This document shows, one piece after another, positions 19,278 to 29,128 of a stretch of 64,000 nucleotides of DNA. The stretch lies in NCBI RefSeq assembly GCF_022512515.1, contig NZ_JAKWBK010000001.1, positions 1,302,001 to 1,366,000 on the forward strand, read 5' to 3'. The notes under the pieces were generated by a model. The model worked only from the letters and a program-made list of their open reading frames with translations, did no database searches and had not been told where the DNA came from. Source of the DNA: Paraniabella hibiscisoli. Lineage in GTDB: Bacteria; Bacteroidota; Bacteroidia; Chitinophagales; Chitinophagaceae. The translations under genes and the position numbers were made by a program. Each line of letters starts with the position of its first letter. Position 1 is the first letter of the stretch.

Positions 19278-20396
19278 ATGTTTTCCGCTCAAAAGTATGA
19301 CTATTTGATAGTTGGAGCTGGACTTTTCGGTTCAGTGTTTGCTCATCAGATGAACCAAATAGGAAAAAAATGTCTGGTCATTGATAAACGCAGTCACTTC
19401 GGTGGAAATGTTTATTGCGAAAATTACGAAGGAATAAATGTACACTGCTATGGGGCACATATCTTTCATACCAATGATGAAACGATATGGAACTTTGTAA
19501 ATTCCTTCGTAAAATTTAATAAATTTGTAAACAGCCCTCTTGCTTATTTTAATGGTAAGATGTATAACCTCCCCTTTAACATGAATACCTTTAGTCAGTT
19601 GTGGGGAGTGACTACTCCAAAACAAGCCGAGGAAAAAATACGACATCAAACGTTACCTTATTTAGGTAAAATACCCCAAAATCTCGAAGAGCAAGCACTT
19701 GCTCTGGTAGGAGACGATATATATTATTCTTTTATTAAAGGTTACAGTGAGAAGCAATGGGGAAAGAGAACAACAGAACTTCCTGCTTTTATTATTAAGC
19801 GGATTCCGCTTCGATTTACGTATGATAATAACTACTTTAACGATAAATATCAAGGAATACCTATTGGCGGTTATAATGGATTGACTAAAGAGTTATTGAA
19901 AAGTGTAGAGGTTAGGCTAAATACTGACTACTTTGTCGATCGTGCTAGTTTCGACACACTAGCAAACAAAATAGTTTTTACAGGCACTATCGATTCTTTC
20001 TTTGAGTATAAATTGGGTAAGCTTGAATACAGAAGCTTAAGATTTGAACACGAAACGAAACAAATTGAAAACTTTCAGGGGAACGCGGTAATTAATTATA
20101 CACAAAGAGCAATACCATACACGAGAATTATAGAACACAAACACTTCGAATTTGGTAAGCAACCACATACAGTCATTACTAAAGAGTTTCCTCAGCCTTT
20201 TTCTAATCATGCTGAGCCATATTACCCAATAAATGACATATATAACAATAAACGTTACAATCAATATAAAGAGTTGGCAAGCACAAAAAAAAACATCCAT
20301 TTTGGTGGGCGTCTAGGAAATTATCAATATTTCGATATGCATCAGGTGATAGCTGCAGCTCTAAAACTCGCAAAATCGGAGGCAACTCAGTTATGA
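19278..20396 (+). CDS. glf: UDP-galactopyranose mutase
   Basis: FAD enzyme converting UDP-galactopyranose to UDP-galactofuranose. The intact 372-residue protein has the N-terminal nucleotide-binding motif YLIVGAGLFGSVFAHQM, the GGNVY and YGAHIFHTND signatures near residues 43-70, GYSEKQWGKRT, and the C-terminal GGRLGNYQYFDMHQVI. It follows the two-domain glycosyltransferase by 86 bp, so galactofuranose is a likely donor sugar here. It is the last gene on the plus strand of the accessory region. Confidence 0.95.
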   Translation: MFSAQKYDYLIVGAGLFGSVFAHQMNQIGKKCLVIDKRSHFGGNVYCENYEGINVHCYGAHIFHTNDETIWNFVNSFVKFNKFVNSPLAYFNGKMYNLPFNMNTFSQLWGVTTPKQAEEKIRHQTLPYLGKIPQNLEEQALALVGDDIYYSFIKGYSEKQWGKRTTELPAFIIKRIPLRFTYDNNYFNDKYQGIPIGGYNGLTKELLKSVEVRLNTDYFVDRASFDTLANKIVFTGTIDSFFEYKLGKLEYRSLRFEHETKQIENFQGNAVINYTQRAIPYTRIIEHKHFEFGKQPHTVITKEFPQPFSNHAEPYYPINDIYNNKRYNQYKELASTKKNIHFGGRLGNYQYFDMHQVIAAALKLAKSEATQL

Positions 20397-20446
20397 AAGA
20401 TTTCTTCTTTTCTTTATTGTTAAAATGAAGATTGCTGAGTAATTGA

Positions 20447-20599
20447 TTACATGGTATAATAGCCGGGATCTGTTTTCTTGTAGGAGATTTCCACCGACTT
20501 GTCGCTCTTGCGTTCAGAGGTAAGCTCTAATTTTCTCTCTTGTGCGTAGCCCGTAAAAATAGAGAAGGATAGCCCTAAAATAATAGGTAGCTTTTTCAT
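20447..20599 (-). pseudogene. 50-codon secreted-protein fragment, probable gene remnant
   Basis: A short minus-strand frame begins with a clear signal peptide (MKKLPIILGLSFSIFTGYAQ) and continues ERKLELTSERKSDKSVEISY before stopping at 20447. The mature part has only about 30 residues and ends abruptly in AT-rich DNA next to glf. The 5' end of a longer exported protein cut off at the accessory-region border is the best explanation. A genuine tiny secreted protein is the alternative. Confidence 0.45.
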
Positions 20600-20687
20600 A
20601 GCAGTTTTTTGTTTTAATAAAAGCAAAAATAATTAATGGCATTTATATAATGCGAAAAAGCATAATGAGTTCTTTTAAAATTAATAA

Positions 20688-20724
20688 AGGCCTTACCTAC
20701 ATTTTTCCAATGTAAGTAAGGCCT
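20688..20724 (-). terminator. Terminator of the deoxyhypusine-synthase-family gene
   Basis: AGGCCTTACCTACATT and AATGTAAGTAAGGCCT pair with one mismatch over a 5-nt loop. On the minus strand it is followed by TTTATTAATTTT. It lies 24 bp beyond the stop codon at 20748. Confidence 0.75.
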
Positions 20725-20747
20725 GATTCTATAAATTGTAATTAACG

Positions 20748-21721
20748 TTACCAGCCCAGTATCCAGGCAAACATCAGCGGAGCAACAATAGTTGCATCGC
20801 TTTCTACAATAAACTTGGGTGTGTGTATGTCGAGCTTACCCCAGGTAATTTTTTCGTTAGGCACCGCACCGCTGTACGATCCATAAGATGTAGTGCTATC
20901 ACTGATCTGGCAGAAATAGCTCCAGAAAGGAACATCATGCCACTCAAGATCCTGGTACATCATCGGAACCACACAAATAGGGAAGTCTCCGGCAATACCG
21001 CCCCCGATCTGGAAGAAACCAACACCTTTTCCAGATGAATTATTGCGGTACCACTCGGTAAGCCATACCATATATTCGATACCGCTTTTTACAGTAGATG
21101 CCTGCAGCTCACCCTTCACCACATAGCTGGCAAAAATATTACCGGTGGTGCTGTCTTCCCAACCCGGGCAAACGATCGGCAGATTTTTTCTGCGGCAGCT
21201 ACTATCCAGCTATCCTTCGGATCAATCTCATAATACTGCTCCAGCTCTCCGCTTAAAACGGTTTTGTATAGAAACTCGTGAGGGAAATAACGTTCTCCAT
21301 TCGCTTCAGCATCTTTCCATTGTTTGACCAGGTGCTTTTGCAGGCGGCGGAAAGCTTCCTCCTCAGGAATACAGGTATCTGTAACACGGTTATAGTGGTT
21401 CTCCAGTAAATCCCACTCTTCCTGTGGCGTCAGATCGCGATAGTTGGGCACTCTTTTATAGTGGCTATGCGCCACCAGGTTCATTACGTCTTCTTCCAGG
21501 TTGGCGCCGGTGCAGCTAATGATATGTACTTTGTCCTGGCGGATCATTTCGGCAAGCGAAATGCCCAACTCGGCAGTGCTCATAGCTCCGGCCAATGTCA
21601 CCATCATTTTGCCTCCTTCCAGCAAATGGGTTTCATAACCCTTTGCGGCATCCATTAATGCTGCTGCATTAAAATGGCGGTAATGATGTTGAATAAAATT
21701 TGAAACGGGTCCTTTGTTCAT
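20748..21721 (-). CDS. Deoxyhypusine synthase family protein (one frameshift)
   Basis: The protein belongs to the NAD-dependent deoxyhypusine synthase/homospermidine synthase superfamily. About 324 residues: N-terminal FNAAALMDAAKGYETHL, the nucleotide-binding part MVTLAGAMSTAELG and HIISCTGANLEEDVMN, and C-terminal SGAVPNEKITWGKLDIH, where the lysine matches the catalytic Lys of eukaryotic DHS. One base is lost near 21180, between VIFLPAM and NLPIVCPGWEDS. Bacteria have no hypusinated eIF5A, so polyamine chemistry such as homospermidine formation is more likely, though not proven. Confidence 0.88.
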
Positions 21722-21845
21722 GATTCAAAACTTTTGATTCGCCTTCAGATCACAAAAGCGTGAGACATTGCGGACCGCAAAAATATCTATTTTTGATATG
21801 GAAGAAGGTTATTCTTTTCTTAACTTACCTGCTTAATAAGATCCT

Positions 21846-22779
21846 ATGTATAGACTATTGACGCTCTTCATTTTTCTCTTTTTCAATAATGTGTTATCGG
21901 CACAAACGGAAGAACCGGTTACTTTACATACAGCAACCGGAGATCTTTACGGCAGTCTTATATTGCCTGCAAATAAAAACAAGTTCGACCTCGTTATATT
22001 GCAGGTTGGCTCCGGTCCCACCGACAGAAAGGGCAACAACCCGTTGGGTGTCACTGCTGACAGCTACCTGATGCTGGCTCATGAGCTGGCGAAAAACAAT
22101 ATAGCCACGCTACTGTTTGATAAGAGAGGTGTGGCTGCAAGCAGGGAGGCCGGCAAAGATGAATCGAAGTTGGTTTTTGATGATTTTATAAAGGATCTGG
22201 AAGAATGGATAGAGCTTCTAAGAAAAGACAACCGGGTTAAAAAATTAATAGTAGCGGGGCACAGCGAAGGCTCTTTGATAGCCATGGTTGCCGTGCAGCA
22301 CGTAAAAAGCGATAAATACATATCTATTTCAGGACCTGCAAAAGCAATTGACGAAATTATAACCTGGCAGCTCAAAAAGCAGGCGCCCGCATTGGCTTCT
22401 GCCGCCGATTCTCTTTTTAATAAAATGAGAAAGGGAGAAAAAATAGACTCTGTTCCCCCATGCTATTTACACTTTTCAGGCCGGGCATACAATCCTATAT
22501 GAGCTCCTGGATGAAATATAGTCCTTGTGAGGAAATAAAGAAAGTGCGTATACCCACACTAATAGTACAAGGAACAACTGATTTTCAAGTGCAAACCAGT
22601 GAAGGACAGGAGCTAAAAGCATGTAAACCTGGGGCTCAGCTTGCTCTGATAGCAGGAATGAATCATGTGTTGAAAACCGCTCCGGAAGATATTAATCAAA
22701 ACCGGCTACCTATACGCAACCATCCTTACCCATTGTACCCCAGCTGGTAACAGATATTGTAACGTTTATAAAGAAATAA
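21846..22779 (+). CDS. Secreted alpha/beta hydrolase (two frameshifts)
   Basis: Serine hydrolase of the alpha/beta fold with a signal peptide (MYRLLTLFIFLFFNNVLSAQ). Visible are an oxyanion region LQVGSGPTDRKGNN, FDKRGVAAS, the nucleophile elbow VAGHSEGSLIA (Ser near residue 142), an Asp-bearing segment PTLIVQGTTDFQV, and the catalytic His in AGMNHVLK. Breaks fall near 22465 and 22702, and the true C-terminus is VPQLVTDIVTFIKK at 22779. Total about 310 residues. The substrate is unknown. It ends one base before the next ATG, so it forms an operon with the AcpH-like gene. Confidence 0.88.
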
Positions 22780-22780
22780 T

Positions 22781-23393
22781 ATGAATTACTTAGCTCATGC
22801 GTATTTATCATTTGGCAACGAAGAAATTTTGCTGGGCAATATGACGAGTGATTTTATAAAAGGCAAAAAGCAGTTCCTGTATCCGCCCGTGGTGCACAAA
22901 GGCATTTTGTTACACAGGGCTATAGATGATTTTACAGATACCCATCCCGTAACACAAAAAGCCAAATCGGTTTTCAAAGCTGCATACAGGTTATACAGCG
23001 GCGCATTTATAGATGTTGTATATGATCATTTCCTCGCAATAGAACCAACCTCTTTTGCCAATGAAGCGGCTTTGTATGATTTTTCGCAGGCAACTTACCA
23101 GCAATTGGAGAAGCAAAAACCAATCATGCCTCCCCAGTTTGAACACCTGTTTTTTTATATGCAATCGCAAAACTGGTTATACGGGTACAGAACTTTGCCG
23201 GATTTATCAAAGTTTTGGAGGGTTGGTGAAAAGAGCCGCATATTTGCAGGATAGTGCCCCGGCAATAAAGATTTTTGATCAGCATTACCATTTTTTGCAA
23301 AGTTGCTTTGATGAGTTTTGGGAAGAAATCAGGCTTTTTGCTTTTAATAAAATGAAGCAACTATTGTCAGATAACCGAACTTTGCCTGGTTAA
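22781..23393 (+). CDS. ACP phosphodiesterase-like protein (DUF479/AcpH, one frameshift)
   Basis: Metal-dependent HD-like hydrolase family that includes E. coli AcpH, which removes phosphopantetheine from acyl carrier protein. The protein starts MNYLAHAYLSFGNEEILLGN and contains MTSDFIKGKK, HKGILLHRAIDDFTDTHP and DVVYDHFLA, which supply the His/Asp metal ligands. An extra T in the TTTT at about 23212 shifts the frame; the remainder is GGLVKRAAYLQDSAP and onward. About 204 residues in total. Confidence 0.85.
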
Positions 23394-23451
23394 GTCGCAA
23401 AAGCCTGGTGCTTTACATTATATTGAAGAAGATCGCCAAATAAAAAAGAAG

Positions 23452-24010
23452 ATGAAAAAATGGATGTTTCTGGCAGCCAGCGTTATTGCCGGCTCGCAGT
23501 TTGTCGTTGCGCAGCAGTGGGCGCCTGTAGATAAGTCCCCCTTGACCAGATCTACTTTCCCCTGGACTACCCATCGCTTAAAGTAAAAGGAACAAAGGAG
23601 CCCTTAAGGCTGAGGGTTATTTACAGCCGTCCCAATAAAGCCAACCGCCAGGTTTTTGGTTCCGAAATGGTTCCTTATGGTAAAGTGTGGCGATTGGGTG
23701 CGAATGAAGCAACCGAGCTGGATCTTTTTACCGAAGCAAAAATCGGGGGTAAAAAGTGCCTGCGGGCAGGTATACCATATATGCGCTGGTAAGTGAAAAA
23801 AACTGGACATTCATCATCAACAAAGAAACAGACACCTGGGGAGCATTCAAATACGATCCTGCCAAAGATGTGTGCCGGGTAACCGCCCCTGTGGAAAAAC
23901 TGGAGAAGCCCATTGAATCACTCACTATCGATCTGGAAAAATCGGGAACCGGAGTAAACCTGGTAGCCGGCTGGGATACCGTTTCTGCCACTTTACCCAT
24001 CTCATTTTAA
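23452..24010 (+). CDS. Secreted DUF2911 protein, copy 1 (two frameshifts)
   Basis: DUF2911 proteins are exported Bacteroidota proteins of unknown function. The start ATG at 23452 gives a signal peptide (MKKWMFLAASVIAGSQFVVA). After a missing G near 23543 the family motifs follow: RLRVIYSRPNKANRQVFG, VWRLGANEATELDLFTEA, and, after a missing A near 23754, VPAGRYTIYALVSEKNWTFI and VNLVAGWDT. About 187 residues. It is followed 18 bp later by a lipoprotein paralogue, so the two form a tandem pair. Confidence 0.87.
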
Positions 24011-24028
24011 TTTATTATACCCAAGTAC

Positions 24029-24684
24029 ATGTCCGTATTTTGTAAATGTTTATTTGCCTCCTCCTTAGCGATCAGTTTGTTGATGGGGTGTAAAGAAAAG
24101 CCCGCCACATCCGGTACTACAACACCAACACATCAGTCAGCAAACACTGATTCTACTGCAATACGGCACCGGTTATAGAAGACAACAATATTTATGCAGA
24201 TGTAGATATCTCACCCATGGATATGAGTTATTTTCCTGCTAAATACCCCCAGCAAAAAATTGCTGACCCAGCAGTGCCGCCACCGGTAATGCGGGTCATA
24301 TACAGCCGTCCCCATTTGCAGGGCCGCAAGCTTTTTGAAGAAATTCTTAAATATGGACAAACCTGGAGACTTGGGGCAAATGAAGCTACCGAACTGGATA
24401 TTTTTCAGCCGGTTACGATCGGCGATAAAAAAATACCGGAAGGACGATATACCCTATATGCTATTCCTAAAGCCGGTTATTGGACGATTGCTATTAATAA
24501 CGACCTGGATTTATGGGGCTTAAGGCAGGACACATCCAAAGACCTGGTAAGGGTAGAAGTGCCTGTTACCTATTACAATCCTGTAATGGAATACTTTACG
24601 ATGGTGTTTGAAAAATCCAATAGCGGGGCCAACTTGATTATTGCCTGGGATGATGCTTTGGTGAAACTTCCGGTTAAGATATAG
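24029..24684 (+). CDS. DUF2911 lipoprotein, copy 2 (one frameshift)
   Basis: The ATG at 24029 gives MSVFCKCLFASSLAISLLMG followed by the lipidated Cys and KEKPATS, a type II signal with lipobox LLMGC. One base is missing near 24163. The mature part repeats the DUF2911 motifs of the preceding gene (VMRVIYSRPHLQGRKLFEE, WRLGANEATELDIFQP, IPEGRYTLYAIPKAGYWTIA) and ends at 24684. About 218 residues. The soluble and lipid-anchored paralogues may work at different places in the envelope. Function is unknown. Confidence 0.85.
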
Positions 24685-24759
24685 AACCCTCTAAAAACAA
24701 AAAGGGAGAAGATAAGAATACCCCCTCCGTTGTTTTACATGAGAAAATTTTGAAGCTAA

Positions 24760-25211
24760 TTATTTGTCGCCTCTTTTATATTTTGATACTACTTCTGTTT
24801 CACCAACACTATTGGCATTAACATGTGTGTAGTTTTTGTCATCTCTTAAAACGATCCGGTAGTTTACACCATTTTTGTTCGACACTTCGGTAACACCCCA
24901 GATCTCTCTATCCTTAAATTCTTTTTCACAGCATAAAGCACGTTAGACGGTAAATCTTCTTCTTTATAGTAACGAATAGTTTGTACCAGATTGCCTTTTG
25001 CATCCAGTAAAGCGCGTGTTTTTACATTGTTATCACCTACAAAATAGGCTTCAAAATGATCGCCGGTATTGGTCCAGCTTACATTGATGGCCTCTTTAAA
25101 GATCTGGCCAAAAGTTTTCAGTACATATTCATTAGCTGGTTCCACTGTACTGGCGGAGGCGCTGCCAATTACGGCTAACATAAAAGCGGTTGAAAGAATT
25201 AAGTTTTTCAT
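24760..25211 (-). CDS. Secreted small PepSY-like protein (one frameshift)
   Basis: The start chosen is the ATG at 25211, giving MKNLILSTAFMLAVIGSASA as a signal peptide; a longer frame to 25274 lacks one. The mature protein has FGQIFKEAINVSWTNTGDH, FEAYFVGDN and VQTIRYYKEEDLPSNVLYAV, the pattern of small periplasmic PepSY-like (beta-lactamase-inhibitor-like) proteins common in Bacteroidota. A base lost near 24910 shifts the final 40 residues, which end SKYKRGDK at 24760. Function unknown. Confidence 0.7.
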
Positions 25212-25777
25212 TTTATTAAGTTTTAATTGTTTAGAGATTGTTGTATTCTTTTTATTTGTTTCACAAACATACATCAGCTTGAAGCCTCCTGTCTAGCACT
25301 TATGGGTGAACGATCCTAAAACTCCCGGTGAATGACGGATTTTCTACCGCCAAACCCACCTTCATCATGCAACCTTTCTATCCTCATTATCTGCGCTTCA
25401 ACAAGGTAAAGGTATCCGCAGCGGTAGCGCTTTGGCAAGTGAATATTGACCAACGGCAAGCCCTTTCCTGTTAAATATTTTTAACGAATGGACAGATTGA
25501 TTGAAAATTATCAATGAATGGTCAAAAAACCGTTTAAACGGTAACGGACTTATTAACTGTTTGTCAGCGCGATACGCCCGTTTTAGGACGAACGGCAAAC
25601 AACTACGAAGATTTTCATAGATTGATTTGAATCAAGGCGTAGGGTTGAAGGATTTCAAGATCGTCTTACTACTTTGCAGGCTCGTGTAAAGGCAGTTTAA
25701 TTACCCATACATTCGTTATTTTCTTTTTACCTTGCGCTAACCGGCTACCCTAACAGCCGGTATAAAAAAGAAAATAA
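25212..25777. other. Non-coding gap with leader hairpin before the metB-like gene
   Basis: No gene is supported in this 566-bp stretch. ACCGGCT-(8 nt)-AGCCGGT at 25740-25761 forms a 7-bp hairpin only 16 nt before the start codon at 25778, placing it in the leader of the metB-like mRNA. I do not recognise a SAM riboswitch. The remaining sequence shows no repeat. Confidence 0.45.
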
Positions 25778-26916
25778 ATGAAACGAGATACCAAGATCAT
25801 CCACGCGGGCGTGGAGCCGGATCCATCAACCGGTGCTATTATGACGCCAATTTTCCAAACCTCTACTTATGTGCAAACCGGTCCCAATGAGCATAAGGGA
25901 TACGATTACTCCCGTGCTGGTAATCCTACGCGCACGGCGCTCGAAAATGCTTTTGCTTCATTGGAAAACGCGAAGCATGGCTTAGCCTTCAGCAGTGGGG
26001 TTGCTGCAACAGATGCGGTGATCCGTTTATTGAAGCCGGGAGACGAAGTGATTGCGGCAAGTGATATGTATGGAGGTACTTATCGGCTATTTTCCAAATT
26101 ATGGGCCGATTTTGGTATAAAATTCATTTACATTGATACAACCCAAGTGGAAAATATCAGCGCGGCCATTACAGGTCAAACAAAAATGATTTGGGTAGAA
26201 ACGCCAACAAACCCGTTGATGAATATTACGGATATTGAAGCTGCAGCTGTAATAGCAAAGAACGCTGGGGCGTTACTGGTGGTTGATAACACTTTTGCAT
26301 CTCCCTATTTACAAAACCCCTTAGACCTGGGCGCTGATATCGTAATGCATTCGGCGACCAAATATCTGGGAGGGCATAGCGATGTAATTATGGGTTCCCT
26401 GATGATGAATGATGATGAGTTAAGGGAAAAGCTGTTTTTTATACAAAAAGTAGTGGTGCAGTGCCGGGGCCCGTAGATTGTTTTTTGGTTTTACGGGGCA
26501 TTAAGACCCTGCATGTTCGTATGCAACGGCATTGCGAGAACGGCAGAAAAGTGGCTGATTTCCTGGCCCAACACCCCAAAGTGAAAAAAGTATATTGGTG
26601 TGGATTTGAAGACAATATAGGTTATACGATAGCCCGGAAGCAAATGCGCGATTTTGGCGGCATGATGAGTTTCGAACTGGCCGATGAATCTATGGATGCC
26701 GCAGTAAAGGTTTTAAAAGGAACCCGGGTAATAGCCCTGGCAGAAAGTTTAGGGGGAGTGGAGTCGCTGATCAACCACCCTGCAACCATGACCCATGCAT
26801 CAGTACCCCGCGAGGAAAGAATAAAAAATGGATTAAGTGATTCGCTGATCCGGCTGAGTATCGGCATTGAAGACGCCTACGACCTGATAGAGGATCTGAA
26901 GCAGGCGATAGGATAA
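25778..26916 (+). CDS. metB: Cystathionine gamma-synthase / lyase family PLP enzyme (one frameshift)
   Basis: PLP-dependent enzyme of the Cys/Met metabolism family. About 380 residues, with MKRDTKIIHAGVEPDPSTGA, YDYSRAGNPTRTALE, the PLP-phosphate region FSSGVAATDAV, and the Schiff-base lysine in MHSATKYLGGHSDV (about residue 198). The frame breaks near 26450 and continues SSGAVPGPVDCFLVLRGIKT to 26916. ESLGGVESLINHPATMTH near the C-terminus is the family signature. Gamma-synthase and gamma-lyase cannot be separated by inspection alone. Confidence 0.9.
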
Positions 26917-26941
26917 ACGATCTTCAACGTCTAATTAAATT

Positions 26942-26975
26942 AAAACCTGGCAGACTTTAGGACCCGCCAGGTTTT
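26942..26975 (+). terminator. Terminator of the metB-like gene
   Basis: AAAACCTGGC pairs perfectly with GCCAGGTTTT around a 14-nt loop, 26 bp after the stop codon, with ATTG after the T4 tract. Confidence 0.8.
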
Positions 26976-27030
26976 ATTGTAAATGTCCAAATTTTACCGA
27001 AATTAGCCGATTATTTAGAATAAAAGAGAC

Positions 27031-28294
27031 ATGACGCAACCATTAAACGATGATTCTGCAAGAAAGCTGATCTCCAATCTTAACAATAATTATGTTCATT
27101 GGGATAAGTTTAAAGACATGCAAATACCCGAGCCAGATTACAGGATGGATATCTGGTCAAAAGTCTTACGCGAACGGGATCAGGGCTTTTACCGCTGCCT
27201 GTCTTTTCCTTCTTTCAGCATCAAATGGTGGGTTAGCAACAGCCTGGAATCGCAATTGCACAAATTGGATATCGGGCTCGCGGGCGGCCGCGATTTGCAG
27301 GTATTGCTTGAACCCAGGCATATACACCGGCATAAAACAAACGCCCTGCTGGATGAAAGTATCAGTTCGGCGCAACTGGCGGGTATAACCGTATCGAAAA
27401 AAGCGGCTAAAGAAATGCTGCTTAAAAAGCGGGCACCCCGGGATGTAAATGAGCAGGCTTGTGTAAATATCTATAAGGCGTTACAACTCGCGTATGCAAA
27501 AAAGAAGAAAACCTGACAGAAGCATTATTGCTCCAGTTGCATCAGGCGCTTACCAGAGACACGATAAAGCTGAAGGGTATAGGTCAGTATCGCACCAATA
27601 ATAAAGTAGATCTTTCTACGGTAGACCTTTCGGGCGGATACAATCCAGCTGATTTGACCTTTATCCCAGCGATAGCAGAACAGCTGATATCCTTTTATAA
27701 TGATGATACCGAACCATTCTTTGTACATCCACTGGTAAAAGCTGGTCTTATCCACTACATTATTACAACAGCGCGTCCTTTTAAAGACGGTAACGGCCGT
27801 ATCGCAAGGTTGCTGGCGCAAATGTATTTGTTGAAAAAGAGTATTGGGTGGCAGAATTTATTTCAGTTTCCAATGTTATTTCCAAATTCAGACAACAGTA
27901 CCATAAAACTTTTTCACAAGGGCAAACAGACGAAAATAATGCGGGATATTTCATCCAGTTTTATATACAGTCGGTGCAGATGGCATTTAAATCGCTGCGA
28001 GACTTTGCGCTGCGTATCAGCAAAGAAAAAGTAGAAAAACCAGCACAAAAAATACCAGGTTATAACGAAAGGCAAACCACTGTATTGCAATGGCTCAGGG
28101 AAGATGGAGAGAAAATGATCACCATACGTGAGCTGCGTTCCGTTTATGGTGTATCTAAAGAAACAGCCCGTACCGACCTTACTGTATTGGTTGAGAAAGG
28201 ATGGATTAAGTACTACAATATCAACAAAAAGACCTACGCTTTTGTAAAAGGCGAGGGATTTGATGAGCTGGCAACAACAATAGAGGCATTCTAA
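27031..28294 (+). CDS. Fic-domain protein with C-terminal winged helix, non-canonical motif (two frameshifts)
   Basis: Canonical Fic proteins transfer AMP to hydroxyl side chains using HPFxxGNGR. Here the motif is RPFKDGNGR (27776-27802), with Arg (codon CGT) at the catalytic His position. The N-terminal inhibitory-helix region, normally (S/T)xxxE(G/N), reads ISSAQLAGI, with Ala for the Glu. The C-terminal 70 residues (ERQTTVLQWLREDGEKMITI, then VYGVSKETARTDLTVLVEKG) form a winged helix. Breaks near 27512 and 27842 are repaired by one base each; total about 420 residues. A regulatory or non-AMPylating Fic is suggested, but a read error at the codon must be excluded first. Confidence 0.85.
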
Positions 28295-28319
28295 AATACG
28301 ACAACATAAAAAAGAGATT

Positions 28320-29114
28320 TTGAAAATAATAGAAGGCGGGCTAAAAGAATTCCTGGATAAAAAAGTGGCGCAGTACGAAAAGCCTGACTTTATAAAGGAT
28401 GACCCTATTTGTGTACCTCACCGTTTTTCTAAAAATCAGGATATTGAAATTGCAGGTTTTTTAGCTGCAATTTTGGCCTGGGGTAATCGTAAAAGCATTA
28501 TCAGCTCCTGCAACCGGCTATTAGCGGCTATGGACAATGCTCCCTACGACTTTATTTTGAACTTTGAAGAGCAGGACCTGAAGCCCTTCCTGGGGTTTGC
28601 CCATCGCACGTTTAATGCAACCGACCTTTTTCATTTTTTAGACTTTCTGCAATATCATTATAAAGCAGCTGGTTCAATATCGCTTGAAACAGCTTTTTCA
28701 AAATACCTGAAAAAATCCGATGCAGATATAGAGCCCGCCTTGGTTAGTTTCTATAATTCCTTTTTTGACGAAGATATTTTTCCCGACTATCCCAGGCGCA
28801 CCCGCAAGCATATTGCAACACCGTTTAAAAAGTCGGCTTGTAAACGGCTCAATATGTTTTTGCGGTGGATGGTAAGAAGCGATGCTAAAGGAGTAGATTT
28901 TGGTATCTGGAAAACGATAAAACCCTCGCAGCTGGTTTGTCCGCTCGATGTTCATGTAGCCCGGGTTGCGAAGCATTTTAACTTATTACAGCGACCCGGC
29001 AACGATTGGTTGGCCGCTAAAGAGCTTACTCAAAATCTGAAATCGCTGGATGCCAAAGACCCGGTTAAATATGATTTTGCATTATTTGGACTGGGGGTAG
29101 TGGAAAAATTTTAA
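28320..29114 (+). CDS. TIGR02757 family protein
   Basis: The intact 264-residue protein matches the TIGR02757/DUF2400 family, which has no established function. Features are DPICVPHRFSKNQDIEIAGF, LAAILAWGNRKSII near residues 50-62, YPRRTRKHIATPFKKSACKR, LNMFLRWMVRSD and VCPLDVHVARVAK. It starts with TTG at 28320, 25 bp after the Fic gene; no ATG is available nearby. Motifs resemble helix-hairpin-helix DNA glycosylase-type folds (from memory), but this is not demonstrated. Confidence 0.88.
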   Translation: MKIIEGGLKEFLDKKVAQYEKPDFIKDDPICVPHRFSKNQDIEIAGFLAAILAWGNRKSIISSCNRLLAAMDNAPYDFILNFEEQDLKPFLGFAHRTFNATDLFHFLDFLQYHYKAAGSISLETAFSKYLKKSDADIEPALVSFYNSFFDEDIFPDYPRRTRKHIATPFKKSACKRLNMFLRWMVRSDAKGVDFGIWKTIKPSQLVCPLDVHVARVAKHFNLLQRPGNDWLAAKELTQNLKSLDAKDPVKYDFALFGLGVVEKF

Positions 29115-29128
29115 ATGTATGGCAAAAA

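Noticed and set aside
25680..25777. SAM riboswitch before the metB-like gene
   Set aside because: Only one 7-bp hairpin is present; no SAM-I or SAM-II core or pseudoknot could be recognised by eye.
27031..29114. Fic toxin-antitoxin pair
   Set aside because: The downstream gene is a TIGR02757 protein, not an antitoxin, and the Fic catalytic motif is altered.
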